DNA from: CALAGB01 sp963789565
GTDB taxonomy: Bacteria; Chloroflexota; Chloroflexia; Thermomicrobiales; Thermomicrobiaceae
NCBI GenBank assembly: GCA_963789565.1
Contig: CAWBKX010000002.1
Location: 124,001 to 188,000 of the forward strand
DNA length: 64,000 nucleotides
Direction of reading: 5' to 3'
Part shown: positions 36,094-46,567 of the stretch, in pieces
Layout of the letters: each line of letters begins with the position of its first letter
Position numbering within the stretch: the first letter of the stretch is position 1
The notes under the pieces: model-generated
Seen by the model: only the letters and a program-made list of their open reading frames with translations
Told to the model about the DNA's origin: nothing
Databases searched by the model: none
Program-made: the position numbers and the translations under genes

Positions 36094-37286
36094 GATCGAG
36101 AGTCAACCAGATCGACGACGCGATCGACGATCGCGTCAGCCAGAGAAGCCTTGCTCATGTGGGGTAGCTCCTCCGGTGTAGCGTCGCGTGTGAGGAAAAA
36201 CGCCTGACTCGAATCGCTTCCCATCGTCTCCGGGCCGATATTCGCCACGATCAAGTCGAGTGATTTCCGAGCGAGCTTCTCCTGTGCCGATTCCAACAGG
36301 CGTTCGGTCTCCGCGGCGAATCCGACTTTGATCAGACCAGGTTGATTGACGCTCGCAAGAATGTCTCGAGTACGCTCCATCTCGAGCACCAGATCCGCGT
36401 CCGATTTTTTGATCTTGTGTTCGGCAACGCGACTCGGGCGATAGTCGGCCACGGCCGCGGACATCACCAGCACGTCAGCTCCGCGAACGGCTTCATTCAC
36501 CGCCAGATACATATCCTCAGCAGTCTCGATCGAAACTAACGTCACTTCACTAGGGGGCCGAAGAGCGGTGACGCCACTCACGAGCGTGACCAACGCGCCT
36601 TCGTCGAGGAACGCGTCCGCGATAGCGTAGCCCATCTTGCCACTCGATCGGTTGGTGACATAACGAATAGGATCGATCTTCTCGCGCGTCGGCCCCGCGC
36701 TGACGACGACCCGCCGTCCACTGAGGCGACCGTGTGACGCGACAGCGCGTCGCACCGCGTCGACCAGTCGCTCCACTGGCACGAGACGGCCGAAACCGAT
36801 CGCGCCGGATGCCAGAGCGCCCTGCTCCGGACCGATGATGCGGACGCCGCGTTGCCGCAGGATCCTGAGGTTTTCCTGTGTGGCGGGGTGGAGATACATG
36901 TTGTGATCCATGGCCGGCGCAACAATGAGTGGCGCCGTGCATGCCAATGCGCTGACGGTCAGCATGTCATCGGCAAGACCGTGCGCCAATTTGGCGATCA
37001 CGTCGGCGGTGGCGGGTGCGACGATCATCACATCGGCCCGCTCGGCCATGGTGATGTGACCGTGAAGTTCATCCGTCCAGGGCTCGAAGACCTGCGTGTA
37101 AACCTTGCGCCTCGTCAGTGTCTGAAAAGGGAGCGGTCGGACGAATTCGAGTGCTGACTGCGTCAGCATCACGTCGACACGTGCTCCAGCCAGCGTTAAA
37201 TCGCGCGCCAACTCGATCGCTTTGTAAGCCGCGATCCCGCCGGAGACGCCGAGCACCACGTACTTACCGTTGAGCAACCGGCTCAT
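36090..37286 (-). CDS. coaBC: Bifunctional phosphopantothenoylcysteine synthetase/decarboxylase
   Basis: Two consecutive steps of coenzyme A synthesis, 398 residues, ATG at 37286 with GGAG upstream. The N-terminal CoaC flavoprotein (about 1-180) has GVSGGIAAYKAIELAR, the His region ELHGHITMAERADVMIVAPA and the PxMNxxMW-like motif as PAMDHNMY. The CoaB half has SAGPTREKIDPIRYVTNRSS (about 195-215), which is the nucleotide/dimer region. KIKKSDADLVLEME contains the conserved lysines. The Asn-to-Asp change in the CoaC motif is noted. The gene follows the DUF2085 membrane protein on the minus strand. Confidence 0.95.
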   Translation of the reverse strand: MSRLLNGKYVVLGVSGGIAAYKAIELARDLTLAGARVDVMLTQSALEFVRPLPFQTLTRRKVYTQVFEPWTDELHGHITMAERADVMIVAPATADVIAKLAHGLADDMLTVSALACTAPLIVAPAMDHNMYLHPATQENLRILRQRGVRIIGPEQGALASGAIGFGRLVPVERLVDAVRRAVASHGRLSGRRVVVSAGPTREKIDPIRYVTNRSSGKMGYAIADAFLDEGALVTLVSGVTALRPPSEVTLVSIETAEDMYLAVNEAVRGADVLVMSAAVADYRPSRVAEHKIKKSDADLVLEMERTRDILASVNQPGLIKVGFAAETERLLESAQEKLARKSLDLIVANIGPETMGSDSSQAFFLTRDATPEELPHMSKASLADAIVDRVVDLVDSRS

Positions 37287-37315
37287 TCATGCTCCAGTCT
37301 GGGGTTGGTGTCGAT

Positions 37316-37900
37316 TCATCCGAGGGGAGCGACTCGACCTTCACGAGCCAGTCGAGCGAAGCGCTCCTCGACCGTGGCCACGATCTCTCGAAAGCCGTAT
37401 TCCAGTCGCGGAAATGCGACCCATGCGACGCCGACCGCGAAGATCGAACCGGTAATGACCCGAAGCTGCCAGGTGCTCTCTCGCCATCCAAACAGTTGCG
37501 TGAACCCGTCCAGCGCGATGGGAATACAGAAGAGACCGAACTCCTTGATGGTGGCCGGGCGTATCTTGCGGGTCGATGCGCCATAGACGAGACCGAGAAT
37601 CAGCAGGCCGGCGTAGATCGCAAAGTCGCGCTCGCAATACGCCATCTTGTAGCCCATGATGTGGAAACTTCGCTCGGGAAGTTGATGGCAAATCAAATGG
37701 AAGGGTTTGTAGATCATATTCGCCATCGTCCGATGACCGCCAGCCATCAGAACCGGGGCGAGCAGCGGCAGTCCGACGAAGAGCACGCCGATAGTGTTGA
37801 GCAACCAGATCCAATGGCGAGCAACATGGTAGATGGCGCGATCGACTCCCAGGATGATGCGTTCTTCCCGCGACGAGCGGGCTCGGACCGTCGATTGCAC
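37316..37900 (-). CDS. DUF2085-type integral membrane protein
   Basis: About 194 residues, GTG at 37900 after AAAGGCAGG; the frame is open further left but unsupported. Helices are visible at about 25-47 (WIWLLNTIGVLFVGLPLLAP), 90-110 (FAIYAGLLILGLVYGAS) and 120-165. The conserved FHLICHQLPERSFHIMGYKM and AYCERDFAIYAG, with His and Cys residues, mark the DUF2085 family. That family has no known function. It heads the minus-strand coaBC unit. Confidence 0.8.
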   Translation of the reverse strand: MQSTVRARSSREERIILGVDRAIYHVARHWIWLLNTIGVLFVGLPLLAPVLMAGGHRTMANMIYKPFHLICHQLPERSFHIMGYKMAYCERDFAIYAGLLILGLVYGASTRKIRPATIKEFGLFCIPIALDGFTQLFGWRESTWQLRVITGSIFAVGVAWVAFPRLEYGFREIVATVEERFARLAREGRVAPLG

Positions 37901-38305
37901 GAGTGCCTGCCTTTCACGTCCGCGGTCAAACCAGGTCGATGCAAACGTCGTCGATGAACGTGATGAGATTAGCACGCTGCCGCATCCTCGGCCACGGTGT
38001 GAGGAAAAAACGTGACGAATGGGGAGCACGGACGACGGTGGATGTCGAAAAGGGCAAGTCTTGATGGGGCACGTGGAAGCGCGGGGCTGACTGTCGCGGT
38101 TTGACCGCGGAGCCGCAGCGGTCGCGTTGCCGCGTCGGAGTCATCGTTCGAATTGGATCTGACAGTTCATGAAGTTGAAGACGCAACCGGTTTTCGAGAC
38201 CCTCGCCATGTGGGTGGCACGTTCGGGAAAATTCATGGCTGTTCGCCAGGCGGCTGGCGCCGCATGTGCTGCACGCCAGTACGTGCATGACGACGCATCA
38301 TGTGG
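37901..38305. other. Non-coding stretch upstream of rpoB promoters
   Basis: No convincing gene in 37901-38305. A tight hairpin CGCGGT-TTG-ACCGCG is at 38095-38109 within a locally GC-rich patch, and a 95-codon open frame from 38169 overlaps both rpoB promoters and has no ribosome site. No tRNA or rplKAJL genes precede rpoB here. Confidence 0.5.
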
Positions 38306-38335
38306 TTGGGGAAGAGCGTTCGGAGCACGTATAAT
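38306..38335 (+). promoter_or_regulatory. Possible upstream rpoB promoter
   Basis: TATAAT at 38330-38335 with a weak TTGGGG 18 bases before it. It would begin a transcript about 300 bases ahead of rpoB. Confidence 0.4.
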
Positions 38336-38385
38336 TGATGTCGGTAAAGCACCACGTTGGCCTCACTTCGAGGGCCAACATCTCC

Positions 38386-38414
38386 TTGACATCCTCCAAC
38401 AGGAAGCGTATACT
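38386..38414 (+). promoter_or_regulatory. Main rpoBC promoter
   Basis: TTGACA at 38386-38391 and TATACT at 38409-38414 separated by exactly 17 bases, nearly the sigma70-type consensus. The leader to the rpoB start is about 225 nt. A hairpin GTTGGCC / GGCCAAC around 38356-38379 lies between this and the upstream promoter. Confidence 0.85.
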
Positions 38415-38645
38415 ACACGTTTGCTGATGGTAAGTCGCTCGAACACTCGGATGTGAATGAAGACGCACGGACGGATTCCGAACGATATGGGCTTTCGGGA
38501 GGGGTAATTATTGCCTTCCCGCTATTTCCATTTTCCCGGCGAGCAGTCCAGATGCCAATTCGACGCATAGCACCTCCACCGCCTCGACCAAATTCCGGCG
38601 GTGGGCTGAATCGTGTGTGCCCCTACATTATATAAGGAGAAGCGC

Positions 38646-41600
38646 ATGGCCGTAACTCTCCGTGACCAGCGCGCCGCCCCAAGTGACGGGCGTCAGGTTC
38701 TTTCGAACCTGGGCATCGGTCGCCGTTCGTATTCCCGAATCTCGACGATTCTGGAGATGCCGAAGCTCGTACAGCTTCAAATGGAATCGTTCGATTGGTT
38801 CAAGACTGAAGGCCTGCGGGAACTCCTCGAGGAAATCTCCCCGATCGTCGATTACAACGGGAAGATGGAGCTGCATTTCCTGGAGCATCGGTTCGACGAG
38901 CCGCGTGCGACGGAGGAGATTTGCCGCGAACGCGATATGACATTTGCGGCGCCACTCCGCATTCGCGTGCGCCTGGTCATTCGAGACACCGGTGAGGTCA
39001 AGGAAAGCGACGTCTTCCTCGGCGATTTCCCGATCATGACGCCAGACGGCACCTTCCTCATTAACGGTGCCGAGCGGGTGGTCGTTTCGCAGCTCGTTCG
39101 CTCACCTGGTGTCTACTTCGAATTGTCGGACGATCCGACGACTGGTCGTCCGTTGTGCAGCGCCAAGCTCATCCCGAGCCGCGGTGCCTGGCTGGAGTTC
39201 GAGACGTCGAATCGGAACGTTCTGTCGGTCAAGGTCGATCGCAAACGAAAGCTGCCTGCCACGATTCTGCTTCGCGCGATCGGGTTCGCGGAAGACGACG
39301 AAATTCGCGAACTCTTCGCGGACATGGACGATACCGAACACCACTACATCGATAGCACGCTGGAACGCGATCCCACTCGAAGCGTCGAAGAAGCGCAGGT
39401 CGAGCTCTATCGTCGTCTGCGACCTGGTGATCCGCCAACCAAAGACAACGCCTCGTCCCTTCTTGAAGGACTCTTCTTCAATCCGAGGCGCTACGACCTG
39501 GCTCGCGTCGGGCGTTACAAGCTGAACAAGCGGCTCGGCCTGGACATCGGGTTGGAAACGCGCATCTTGACGCGCGAAGACCTGATCGAAATTGTGCGGA
39601 CGATGATTCGTGTCAACAACGGGCAGGATCAGTCGGACGACATCGACCATCTCGGCAATCGCCGTATCCGCTCCGTCGGCGAGCTGATCCAGATGCACGT
39701 GCGGACTGGTCTACAGCGGCTGGAGCGCGGCATCCGCGAGCGCATGACGATTCAGGACATCGAGACTGTGACCCCCAACGGACTGATCAGCACGACGCGA
39801 CCAGTCATGGCGGCCGTCCGAGAGTTCTTCGGGGGCCATCAGCTCTCGCAGTTCATGGACCAGACCAATCCGCTGGCCGAGTTGACGCACAAACGCCGAC
39901 TGTCAGCTCTCGGACCAGGCGGTCTGAGTCGTGACCGCGCCGGATTCGACGTTCGCGACGTGCACCACTCTCACTACGGACGTATCTGTCCGATTGAGAC
40001 TCCTGAAGGCCCGAACATCGGCCTGATGGGATCGCTGGCGACGTATGGTCGCATCAACCATTACGGCTTTATCGAGACGCCGTACCGACGCGTCTACAAA
40101 ACCATCAACATGCAGCAAGACGGCGGACTGTTGGTCGGCCAGATCGTTCGCGACGACGTCGCCTCGCCCAAGGACGGCAAGTCGATCGTCGACGCCGGAA
40201 CGGTTCTGGACGAAGCGTCCATTGAGAAGATCACCAAAGCTGGGGTCGAGACGATTCGCGTCGTTCCGTTCGTCAGTGACGAGATCGAATACCTTGCCGC
40301 CGACCGGGAAGAGCAGTTCACCATCGCACAGGCGAACACGCCATTGGACGATGGGGCACGCTTTGAGCTCGAGCGAGTCTCGGCACGCCGTGGCGAGCGG
40401 TTCGTGGCCGAGCCGCCGGAGCGCATCGACTACATGGACGTCTCCCCGAAGCAGGTTGTTTCGGTGGCCGCGGCGCTCATCCCGTTTCTGGAGCACGACG
40501 ACGCCAACCGCGCCCTTATGGGCGCCAACATGCAGCGCCAGGCCGTGCCATTGCTGCGACCAAGCGCGCCGGTTGTCGGAACGGGCGTCGAGTACCTCGC
40601 CGCCCGCGACTCTGGTCAAGTGGTCGTTGCCAAGACGGCTGGAACGGTGACACACGTCACTGGACGCCAGATCACGGTCAAAGAGGATGACGGCAACGAA
40701 CATCTCTACAACATGCAGAAGTTCGTCCGCTCGAATCAGGACACCTGCATCAACCAACGGCCAATCGTGACCAAAGGCCAGCGCGTTGAGCCGGACATGA
40801 TCATCGCCGACAGCTCGAGCACCGATCAGGGCGAACTTGCCCTCGGTCAGAACGTGCTGGTGGCCTTCATGTCCTGGGAGGGCGGCAACTTCGAGGACGC
40901 CATCCTTCTGTCGGAGCGGCTGGTTCGTGACGACGTCTACACGTCGATCCACATTGAGAAGTATGAGACCGAAGCTCGAGACACGAAACTCGGGCCCGAA
41001 GAGATCACGCGCGACATCCCGAACGTTGGAGAAGACAGCCTGGCCAACCTGGATGAGAATGGCGTGATCCGCATCGGTGCCGAGGTTCAGCCGAACGACA
41101 TTCTGGTCGGCAAGGTCACACCCCGTGGTGAGACTGAGCTTTCGGCGGAAGAGCGACTCCTGCGCGCGATCTTCGGTGAGAAGGCCCGTGAGGTAAAAGA
41201 CACGAGCCTGCGCGTCCCGCACGGCGTCCACGGCAAGATCATCGACGTCAAGCGCTTCAAGCGCGAAGAAGGAACCGATCACGAGCTCCCGGCCGGCGTG
41301 AATGAGATGGTCCGCGTCAGCATCGCGCAGAAGCGGAAGATCTCTGAAGGCGACAAGATGGCCGGGCGTCACGGCAACAAGGGTGTCATTTCCCGGATTC
41401 TTCCGGTTGAAGACATGCCGTATCTGCCAGATGGCACTCCCGTCGACATCATCCTGAACCCAATCGGCGTTCCATCGCGTATGAACATTGGCCAGGTGCT
41501 GGAAACACACCTGGGCTGGGCGGCCGAAGCGCTCGGCATGAAGATCGCAACGCCGGTCTTCGACGGCGCGTCGGAGGACGAAATTCGCTCGCTCTTGTCG

Positions 41601-42125
41601 GAGGCGAAGCTGCCGCTCGACGGGAAGGTTCAGCTGTATGACGGCCGCACCGGTGAGATGTTCGACCGTCCGGTGACTGTCGGCGTCATCTATATGCTGA
41701 AGCTGGCTCACTTGGTTGAGGACAAGATTCACGCGCGCTCCACTGGCCCGTACTCGCTCGTCACGCAGCAGCCGCTGGGTGGTAAGGCGCAGTTCGGTGG
41801 GCAGCGATTCGGTGAGATGGAAGTCTGGGCGCTCGAGGCCTATGGCGCCGCGCACATCCTTCAGGAAATGCTGACCGTCAAGTCGGACGACGTGGTCGGT
41901 CGCGTCAAGACGTACGAGGCGATCGTAAAGGGAGAGCCGATCGTCGAGGCCGGCGTACCGGAGTCGTTCAAGGTCCTCGTCAAGGAACTGCGAAGTCTTG
42001 GCCTCTCGATTGAGGTCATCAATGAGGACGAGCAGACCATCGAGTTTACCGAGGATACCTCGCGAGACCTGTTGACGAACCTCGACCGGATTAACCTGAG
42101 TGGTTTCGAACGGACCGAGGATTAG
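38646..42125 (+). CDS. rpoB: DNA-directed RNA polymerase beta subunit
   Basis: 1159 residues. The ATG at 38646 with AAGGAG upstream is preferred over longer frames. The rifampicin-binding region reads FFGGHQLSQFMDQTNPLAEL and THKRRLSALGPGG, all wild-type-like. HYGRICPIETPEGPNIGLM follows, then GDKMAGRHGNKGVISRILP and PLGGKAQFGGQRFGEMEVWA near the C-terminus. The length is in the usual range and shows no large lineage insertion. It is followed by rpoC after 21 bases. Confidence 0.99.
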   Translation: MAVTLRDQRAAPSDGRQVLSNLGIGRRSYSRISTILEMPKLVQLQMESFDWFKTEGLRELLEEISPIVDYNGKMELHFLEHRFDEPRATEEICRERDMTFAAPLRIRVRLVIRDTGEVKESDVFLGDFPIMTPDGTFLINGAERVVVSQLVRSPGVYFELSDDPTTGRPLCSAKLIPSRGAWLEFETSNRNVLSVKVDRKRKLPATILLRAIGFAEDDEIRELFADMDDTEHHYIDSTLERDPTRSVEEAQVELYRRLRPGDPPTKDNASSLLEGLFFNPRRYDLARVGRYKLNKRLGLDIGLETRILTREDLIEIVRTMIRVNNGQDQSDDIDHLGNRRIRSVGELIQMHVRTGLQRLERGIRERMTIQDIETVTPNGLISTTRPVMAAVREFFGGHQLSQFMDQTNPLAELTHKRRLSALGPGGLSRDRAGFDVRDVHHSHYGRICPIETPEGPNIGLMGSLATYGRINHYGFIETPYRRVYKTINMQQDGGLLVGQIVRDDVASPKDGKSIVDAGTVLDEASIEKITKAGVETIRVVPFVSDEIEYLAADREEQFTIAQANTPLDDGARFELERVSARRGERFVAEPPERIDYMDVSPKQVVSVAAALIPFLEHDDANRALMGANMQRQAVPLLRPSAPVVGTGVEYLAARDSGQVVVAKTAGTVTHVTGRQITVKEDDGNEHLYNMQKFVRSNQDTCINQRPIVTKGQRVEPDMIIADSSSTDQGELALGQNVLVAFMSWEGGNFEDAILLSERLVRDDVYTSIHIEKYETEARDTKLGPEEITRDIPNVGEDSLANLDENGVIRIGAEVQPNDILVGKVTPRGETELSAEERLLRAIFGEKAREVKDTSLRVPHGVHGKIIDVKRFKREEGTDHELPAGVNEMVRVSIAQKRKISEGDKMAGRHGNKGVISRILPVEDMPYLPDGTPVDIILNPIGVPSRMNIGQVLETHLGWAAEALGMKIATPVFDGASEDEIRSLLSEAKLPLDGKVQLYDGRTGEMFDRPVTVGVIYMLKLAHLVEDKIHARSTGPYSLVTQQPLGGKAQFGGQRFGEMEVWALEAYGAAHILQEMLTVKSDDVVGRVKTYEAIVKGEPIVEAGVPESFKVLVKELRSLGLSIEVINEDEQTIEFTEDTSRDLLTNLDRINLSGFERTED

Positions 42126-42146
42126 TGAATTGGTGAGCAAATAACT

Positions 42147-45100
42147 ATGCAGACTGCAAGCGCAAACGCTCGGAACAGAGATTCAGCGAGGGTCTTCGAC
42201 GTCAACAACTTCGACGCCATTCGGATCAGCCTCGCTTCTCCCGAGTCGATTCGGAGTTGGTCGTACGGTGAAGTCACCAAGCCGGAGACGATCAACTATC
42301 GAACATTGAAACCGGAGCACGGTGGACTTTTCTGCGAGCGCATCTTCGGTCCGACCAAGGATTTCGAGTGCTACTGCGGAAAGTACAAGCGTGTGCGCCA
42401 CGCCGGGACGATCTGTGACAAGTGCGGCGTGGAGGTCACGCGTTCAAAAGTTCGCCGCGAGCGCATGGGCCACATCGAACTGGCCGCGCCGGTCGCCCAC
42501 ATTTGGTACGTCAAGGGAACGCCGAGCCGACTCGGACTGCTGCTCGACATCTCCCCACGTAACCTGGAGCGGGTGCTCTACTTCGCGTCGTACCTGGTAA
42601 CGGAAGTCGACATCGAGGCCCGCGACGAACTTATTCGAACGATCCATGCGGAGCTCGGGGCCGAGCTCGAAGAGCTTGATAGCGACTTCAACGGCCGTAA
42701 GGGCGAGATCACCGGCGAGATTCAGTCGGAGCTCGAGAACCTGCAGCAAGGCGCCGCCAGCCTGGAGAACTCCGTTGAGCAGCGCCGCGAAGAGCAGCGC
42801 ACTGCCCTGCAGGCGGAAGCCGACGCCCTTCGTGAGCGACTCAAGGGCTTGATGAACGAGTCGGCTCCTGAGGAGATCACGTTCCACGGCAAAACCATTG
42901 TCAAGGAAGGCGAGAGCGTCAACGAAGATCGACTCAGCGGGCTGAACGACATCGTTTCCGCCGAGCTCGATGAGATCATGGCTCAAGCCGAGCATGACGT
43001 GACCAGTGGCAACGCGTTGGCCGAGGCGGAGCGCGACCAGCTGCAGAGCGCCGCGGACGAGCGTGTCCGCAAGTTCGAGGCTGAGATCGATCAGCAGAAG
43101 AGTGCTCTCAAGGCCGAAGCCGACAGCATGGTCAAGCAGATCTCCGATCTGAAAATGCTGCAGGTCTTGACCGAAACGCAGTACCGCGAGCTGACCGATC
43201 TGGCGCCAGGTACCTTCCAGGCCAGCATGGGTGCCGAGTCCGTCTACGACGTCGTGGCCAAGATGGATCTAGACGAGGCCGCCTCGTCACTGCGATCCGA
43301 CATCCAAACCATGTCGGGACAGAAGCGCAAGAAGGCAACGAAGCGCCTACGCGTGGTCGAGGCACTGCGGCGCAGTGGTAATCGGCCTGAGTGGATGATC
43401 TTCACCGCGTTGCCGGTCATTCCGCCCGACCTGCGCCCGATGGTGCAGTTGGATGGTGGCCGTTTCGCCACGTCAGATCTTAACGATCTGTATCGTCGCG
43501 TTATCAACCGAAATAATCGCTTGAAGCGACTGCTGGAGCTTGGCGCTCCCGACATCATCGTGCGCAATGAGAAGCGCATGCTTCAGGAAGCGGTCGACGC
43601 CCTCATCGACAATGGTCGTCGTGGCCGTGTCGTGTCGGGTAGCGGCAAGCACAAGTTGAAGAGCCTCTCCGACCTCCTTAAAGGGAAGCAGGGGCGCTTT
43701 CGCCAGAACTTGCTGGGTAAGCGAGTCGACTACTCCGGCCGTTCCGTCATCGTGGTCGGTCCGGATCTGAAGCTGCACCAGTGCGGACTTCCGAAGCGCA
43801 TGGCGCTGGAGCTCTTCAAGCCGTTCGTCATGCAAAAGCTCGTCATTCACGGTCACGCGCACAACATCAAGGCGGCCAAGCGGCTGGTCGAGCGCGTCGA
43901 TCCGCACGTATGGGACGTGTTGGAAGAGGTCATCAAGGACTACCTGGTTCTGCTGAACCGCGCTCCAACGCTGCACCGTCTCGGTATCCAGGCGTTCGAG
44001 GTCAAGCTGATCGAGGGATCGGCCATCCAGCTACATCCGCTGGTCTGTGCCGCCTTCAACGCGGACTTCGATGGAGACCAGATGGCGGTCCACGTGCCGC
44101 TGTCTGAGTCGGCACAGCACGAAGCGCGCGAGCGCATGCTCTCGACGCGCAACCTGCTTGACCCATCGGACGGTGACCCGGTCATCGCGCCGACGCTCGA
44201 CATCGTCCTCGGCTGTTACTACATGACGCAACCACGGCCGGGAGCGAAGGGCGAGGGCAAGACGTTCTCGAGCCCCAGCGAGGTCATGCTCGCCTACCAC
44301 ACCGGCGTGCTCGACGTTCAGTCGACCATTCGAGTGATGGTCTCGAACAACGGGAGCGGTGCGCAGCTTATCGAAACGACTGTGGGCCGGGTGATCCTGA
44401 ACCAGGAAGTGCCGTCGGAGCTCGGGTACTGGAACGAGACCATGGACCGCAAGGCGCTGCGACGACTCATCGCCGCCTGTTACCGTGAGCTTGGACCAGA
44501 CGCCACCGCTGAGATGGCAGACCGGCTCAAGAGCGTTGGCTTTGCCTACGCAACGCGCGGTGGTCTCTCCATCGCGTTGTCCGACGTGCAGATTCCGGGT
44601 AAGAAGCCGGAGATCATCGACGCGGCCGATCAGCGAGTCGGCGAGGTCGAGCGACAGTATCGTCGTGGTCTCATCACGGACTCCGAGCGCTATCGAGAAG
44701 TGATCAGCATCTGGAACGAGGCGCGCGACGAACTGTCGGACGCCGTCGAGGATGAACTCGGCAGCGACAACTCACTCTTCATGATGAGTACCTCGGGAGC
44801 CAAAGGTAACATCAACCAGATCAGCCAAATGGCTGGTATGCGCGGACTCATGTTGGATCCTCGTGGAACCATCATTGAGCTGCCAATTCGCTCGAACTTC
44901 CGCGAAGGTCTGTCCGTTCTCGAGTACTTCATCTCGACGCACGGCGCTCGCAAGGGTTTGGCAGACACGGCGCTTCGTACTGCCGACTCTGGGTACCTGA
45001 CCCGACGCTTGGTCGACGTATCGCAGGACGTCATCATTTCGATGCGTGATTGCGGAACTGAGACCGGCATGTGGGTCGTACCGGCCGACATGCCTGATCG

Positions 45101-46550
45101 CGATTCCTTTGAGGCGCGCGTGATGGGTCGCACCGCGGCGGCACCGATTGCTGATCCGGAGACGGGCGAAGTGCTCATTGACCGGAACGAAGAGATCACC
45201 GAGGCCATCGTCGGAAAGGTGCTGGAGCTTAATATCCCACGCATCATCATCCGTACGTCGATGAACTGCGACGCCGAGCACGGCGTCTGCCAGCTCTGCT
45301 ACGGTCGGAACCTAGCGAGCGGTCGACTAGTCGATCCCGGCGAGGCGGTGGGGATCATCGCCGCGCAGAGTATCGGCGAGCCTGGCACGCAGTTGACGAT
45401 GCGGACGTTCCACACCGGCGGCGTCGCTGGTGAGGACATCACAACGGGTCTTCCTCGTGTCGAGGAGCTCTTCGAGGCCCGTGAGCCGAAAGGCAAGGCC
45501 GTCATCGCTCGCAACAGCGGTGTGCTGCGCATCCTCGAGGATGAGCACGGACGGCGTCTGTTGCTAACGTCGGAAGAGATTTTGACGGACGAAGTGCCGA
45601 TTCCCGAGGGCCATCAGATCGCCATCGGCGATGGCGACATGGTTGCATTCGGGCAAGTCGTTGCCGCTCCGTCCGAGGGCAACGAGGGTAAGCCGACCAC
45701 GGCGAGTGTCGACGGCGTGGCGTTCATCGACGGCAATCGCATCGTGATTCGCCACGAGGAACAGGACACGACTGAATATCCCGTCTCGGTGACGGCCAAC
45801 ATCCGCGTCAACGACGGCGACTACGTCAAGGCGGGGACGCAGCTGACCGACGGAAACCTTGATCCGCAGGAGATCCTGGAGACGCTCGGCGGCGACTTCG
45901 TGCAGAAGTACATCGTTGACGAGGTCCAGAAGGTCTACAAGTCGCAGGGCGTCGTCACGAACGACAAGCACATCGAGACCATTGTGCGGCAGATGCTGCG
46001 CAAGGTTGCCGTTGAGCACCCTGGTGACACCGATCTTCTGGTGGGCGAATTGGTCGACCGATTCGTCTTCAATCGGATCAACGAAGAGATCATCATCGAA
46101 GGTGGCGAGCCGGCCACCGCGCATCAGGTTCTGCTTGGAATCACGAAGGCGTCACTGGCGACCGACAGCTTCCTGTCGGCGGCCTCCTTCCAGGAGACAA
46201 CCCGCGTCCTCACCGAGGCGGCGATCCATGGCAAGGTCGACTACCTGCGAGGTCTCAAGGAGAACGTCATCATCGGTAAGCTCATCCCGGCTGGGTCCGG
46301 CTTCCACAACGACCAGCGCCGGTCGCTCGCACTCAGCGATCTCGACCGGGCGCAGATCGCGGCGATGGCCAAGGCACGAGAGGTTGTGCCTACGTCGATC
46401 GAACACGTGGAAGAGCTGGTCTCGGATAGCAAGCTCCCGACAGCCGCAACGGCGGTGTTGGATCGGGAGCGAGACGAGGACGAGCCGGTAGCCAGCATAG
46501 GCGCCGGACAGCCCGATGAGGCTGACGAAGAAGGCGACAAGGACGAGTAG
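42147..46550 (+). CDS. rpoC: DNA-directed RNA polymerase beta' subunit
   Basis: 1467 residues. The N-terminal zinc site is CYCGKYKRVRHAGTICDKC. The active-site NADFDGDQMAVH binds catalytic Mg. The second zinc site near 1030 contains CDAEHGVCQLCYGRN, and PGTQLTMRTFHTGGVAGEDI is the trigger-loop/bridge region. Between about 150 and 340 there is a long insertion rich in Glu, Ala, Gln and Lys heptads (for example QQGAASLENSVEQRREEQRT) that should form a coiled coil in the clamp. The C-terminal 20 residues are acidic. Confidence 0.99.
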   Translation: MQTASANARNRDSARVFDVNNFDAIRISLASPESIRSWSYGEVTKPETINYRTLKPEHGGLFCERIFGPTKDFECYCGKYKRVRHAGTICDKCGVEVTRSKVRRERMGHIELAAPVAHIWYVKGTPSRLGLLLDISPRNLERVLYFASYLVTEVDIEARDELIRTIHAELGAELEELDSDFNGRKGEITGEIQSELENLQQGAASLENSVEQRREEQRTALQAEADALRERLKGLMNESAPEEITFHGKTIVKEGESVNEDRLSGLNDIVSAELDEIMAQAEHDVTSGNALAEAERDQLQSAADERVRKFEAEIDQQKSALKAEADSMVKQISDLKMLQVLTETQYRELTDLAPGTFQASMGAESVYDVVAKMDLDEAASSLRSDIQTMSGQKRKKATKRLRVVEALRRSGNRPEWMIFTALPVIPPDLRPMVQLDGGRFATSDLNDLYRRVINRNNRLKRLLELGAPDIIVRNEKRMLQEAVDALIDNGRRGRVVSGSGKHKLKSLSDLLKGKQGRFRQNLLGKRVDYSGRSVIVVGPDLKLHQCGLPKRMALELFKPFVMQKLVIHGHAHNIKAAKRLVERVDPHVWDVLEEVIKDYLVLLNRAPTLHRLGIQAFEVKLIEGSAIQLHPLVCAAFNADFDGDQMAVHVPLSESAQHEARERMLSTRNLLDPSDGDPVIAPTLDIVLGCYYMTQPRPGAKGEGKTFSSPSEVMLAYHTGVLDVQSTIRVMVSNNGSGAQLIETTVGRVILNQEVPSELGYWNETMDRKALRRLIAACYRELGPDATAEMADRLKSVGFAYATRGGLSIALSDVQIPGKKPEIIDAADQRVGEVERQYRRGLITDSERYREVISIWNEARDELSDAVEDELGSDNSLFMMSTSGAKGNINQISQMAGMRGLMLDPRGTIIELPIRSNFREGLSVLEYFISTHGARKGLADTALRTADSGYLTRRLVDVSQDVIISMRDCGTETGMWVVPADMPDRDSFEARVMGRTAAAPIADPETGEVLIDRNEEITEAIVGKVLELNIPRIIIRTSMNCDAEHGVCQLCYGRNLASGRLVDPGEAVGIIAAQSIGEPGTQLTMRTFHTGGVAGEDITTGLPRVEELFEAREPKGKAVIARNSGVLRILEDEHGRRLLLTSEEILTDEVPIPEGHQIAIGDGDMVAFGQVVAAPSEGNEGKPTTASVDGVAFIDGNRIVIRHEEQDTTEYPVSVTANIRVNDGDYVKAGTQLTDGNLDPQEILETLGGDFVQKYIVDEVQKVYKSQGVVTNDKHIETIVRQMLRKVAVEHPGDTDLLVGELVDRFVFNRINEEIIIEGGEPATAHQVLLGITKASLATDSFLSAASFQETTRVLTEAAIHGKVDYLRGLKENVIIGKLIPAGSGFHNDQRRSLALSDLDRAQIAAMAKAREVVPTSIEHVEELVSDSKLPTAATAVLDRERDEDEPVASIGAGQPDEADEEGDKDE

Positions 46551-46567
46551 TACAAATCGCCGATTTC

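Noticed and set aside
38169..38456. 95-codon frame ahead of rpoB
   Set aside because: It spans both rpoB promoters, has no ribosome site and no similarity to a known family.
39903..42140. 745-codon open frame on the minus strand
   Set aside because: It lies entirely antisense to rpoB, shows no domain, and is explained by the codon bias of the real gene; the same holds for the long antisense frames opposite tuf (49985-51448) and the M20 peptidase (9741-10844).
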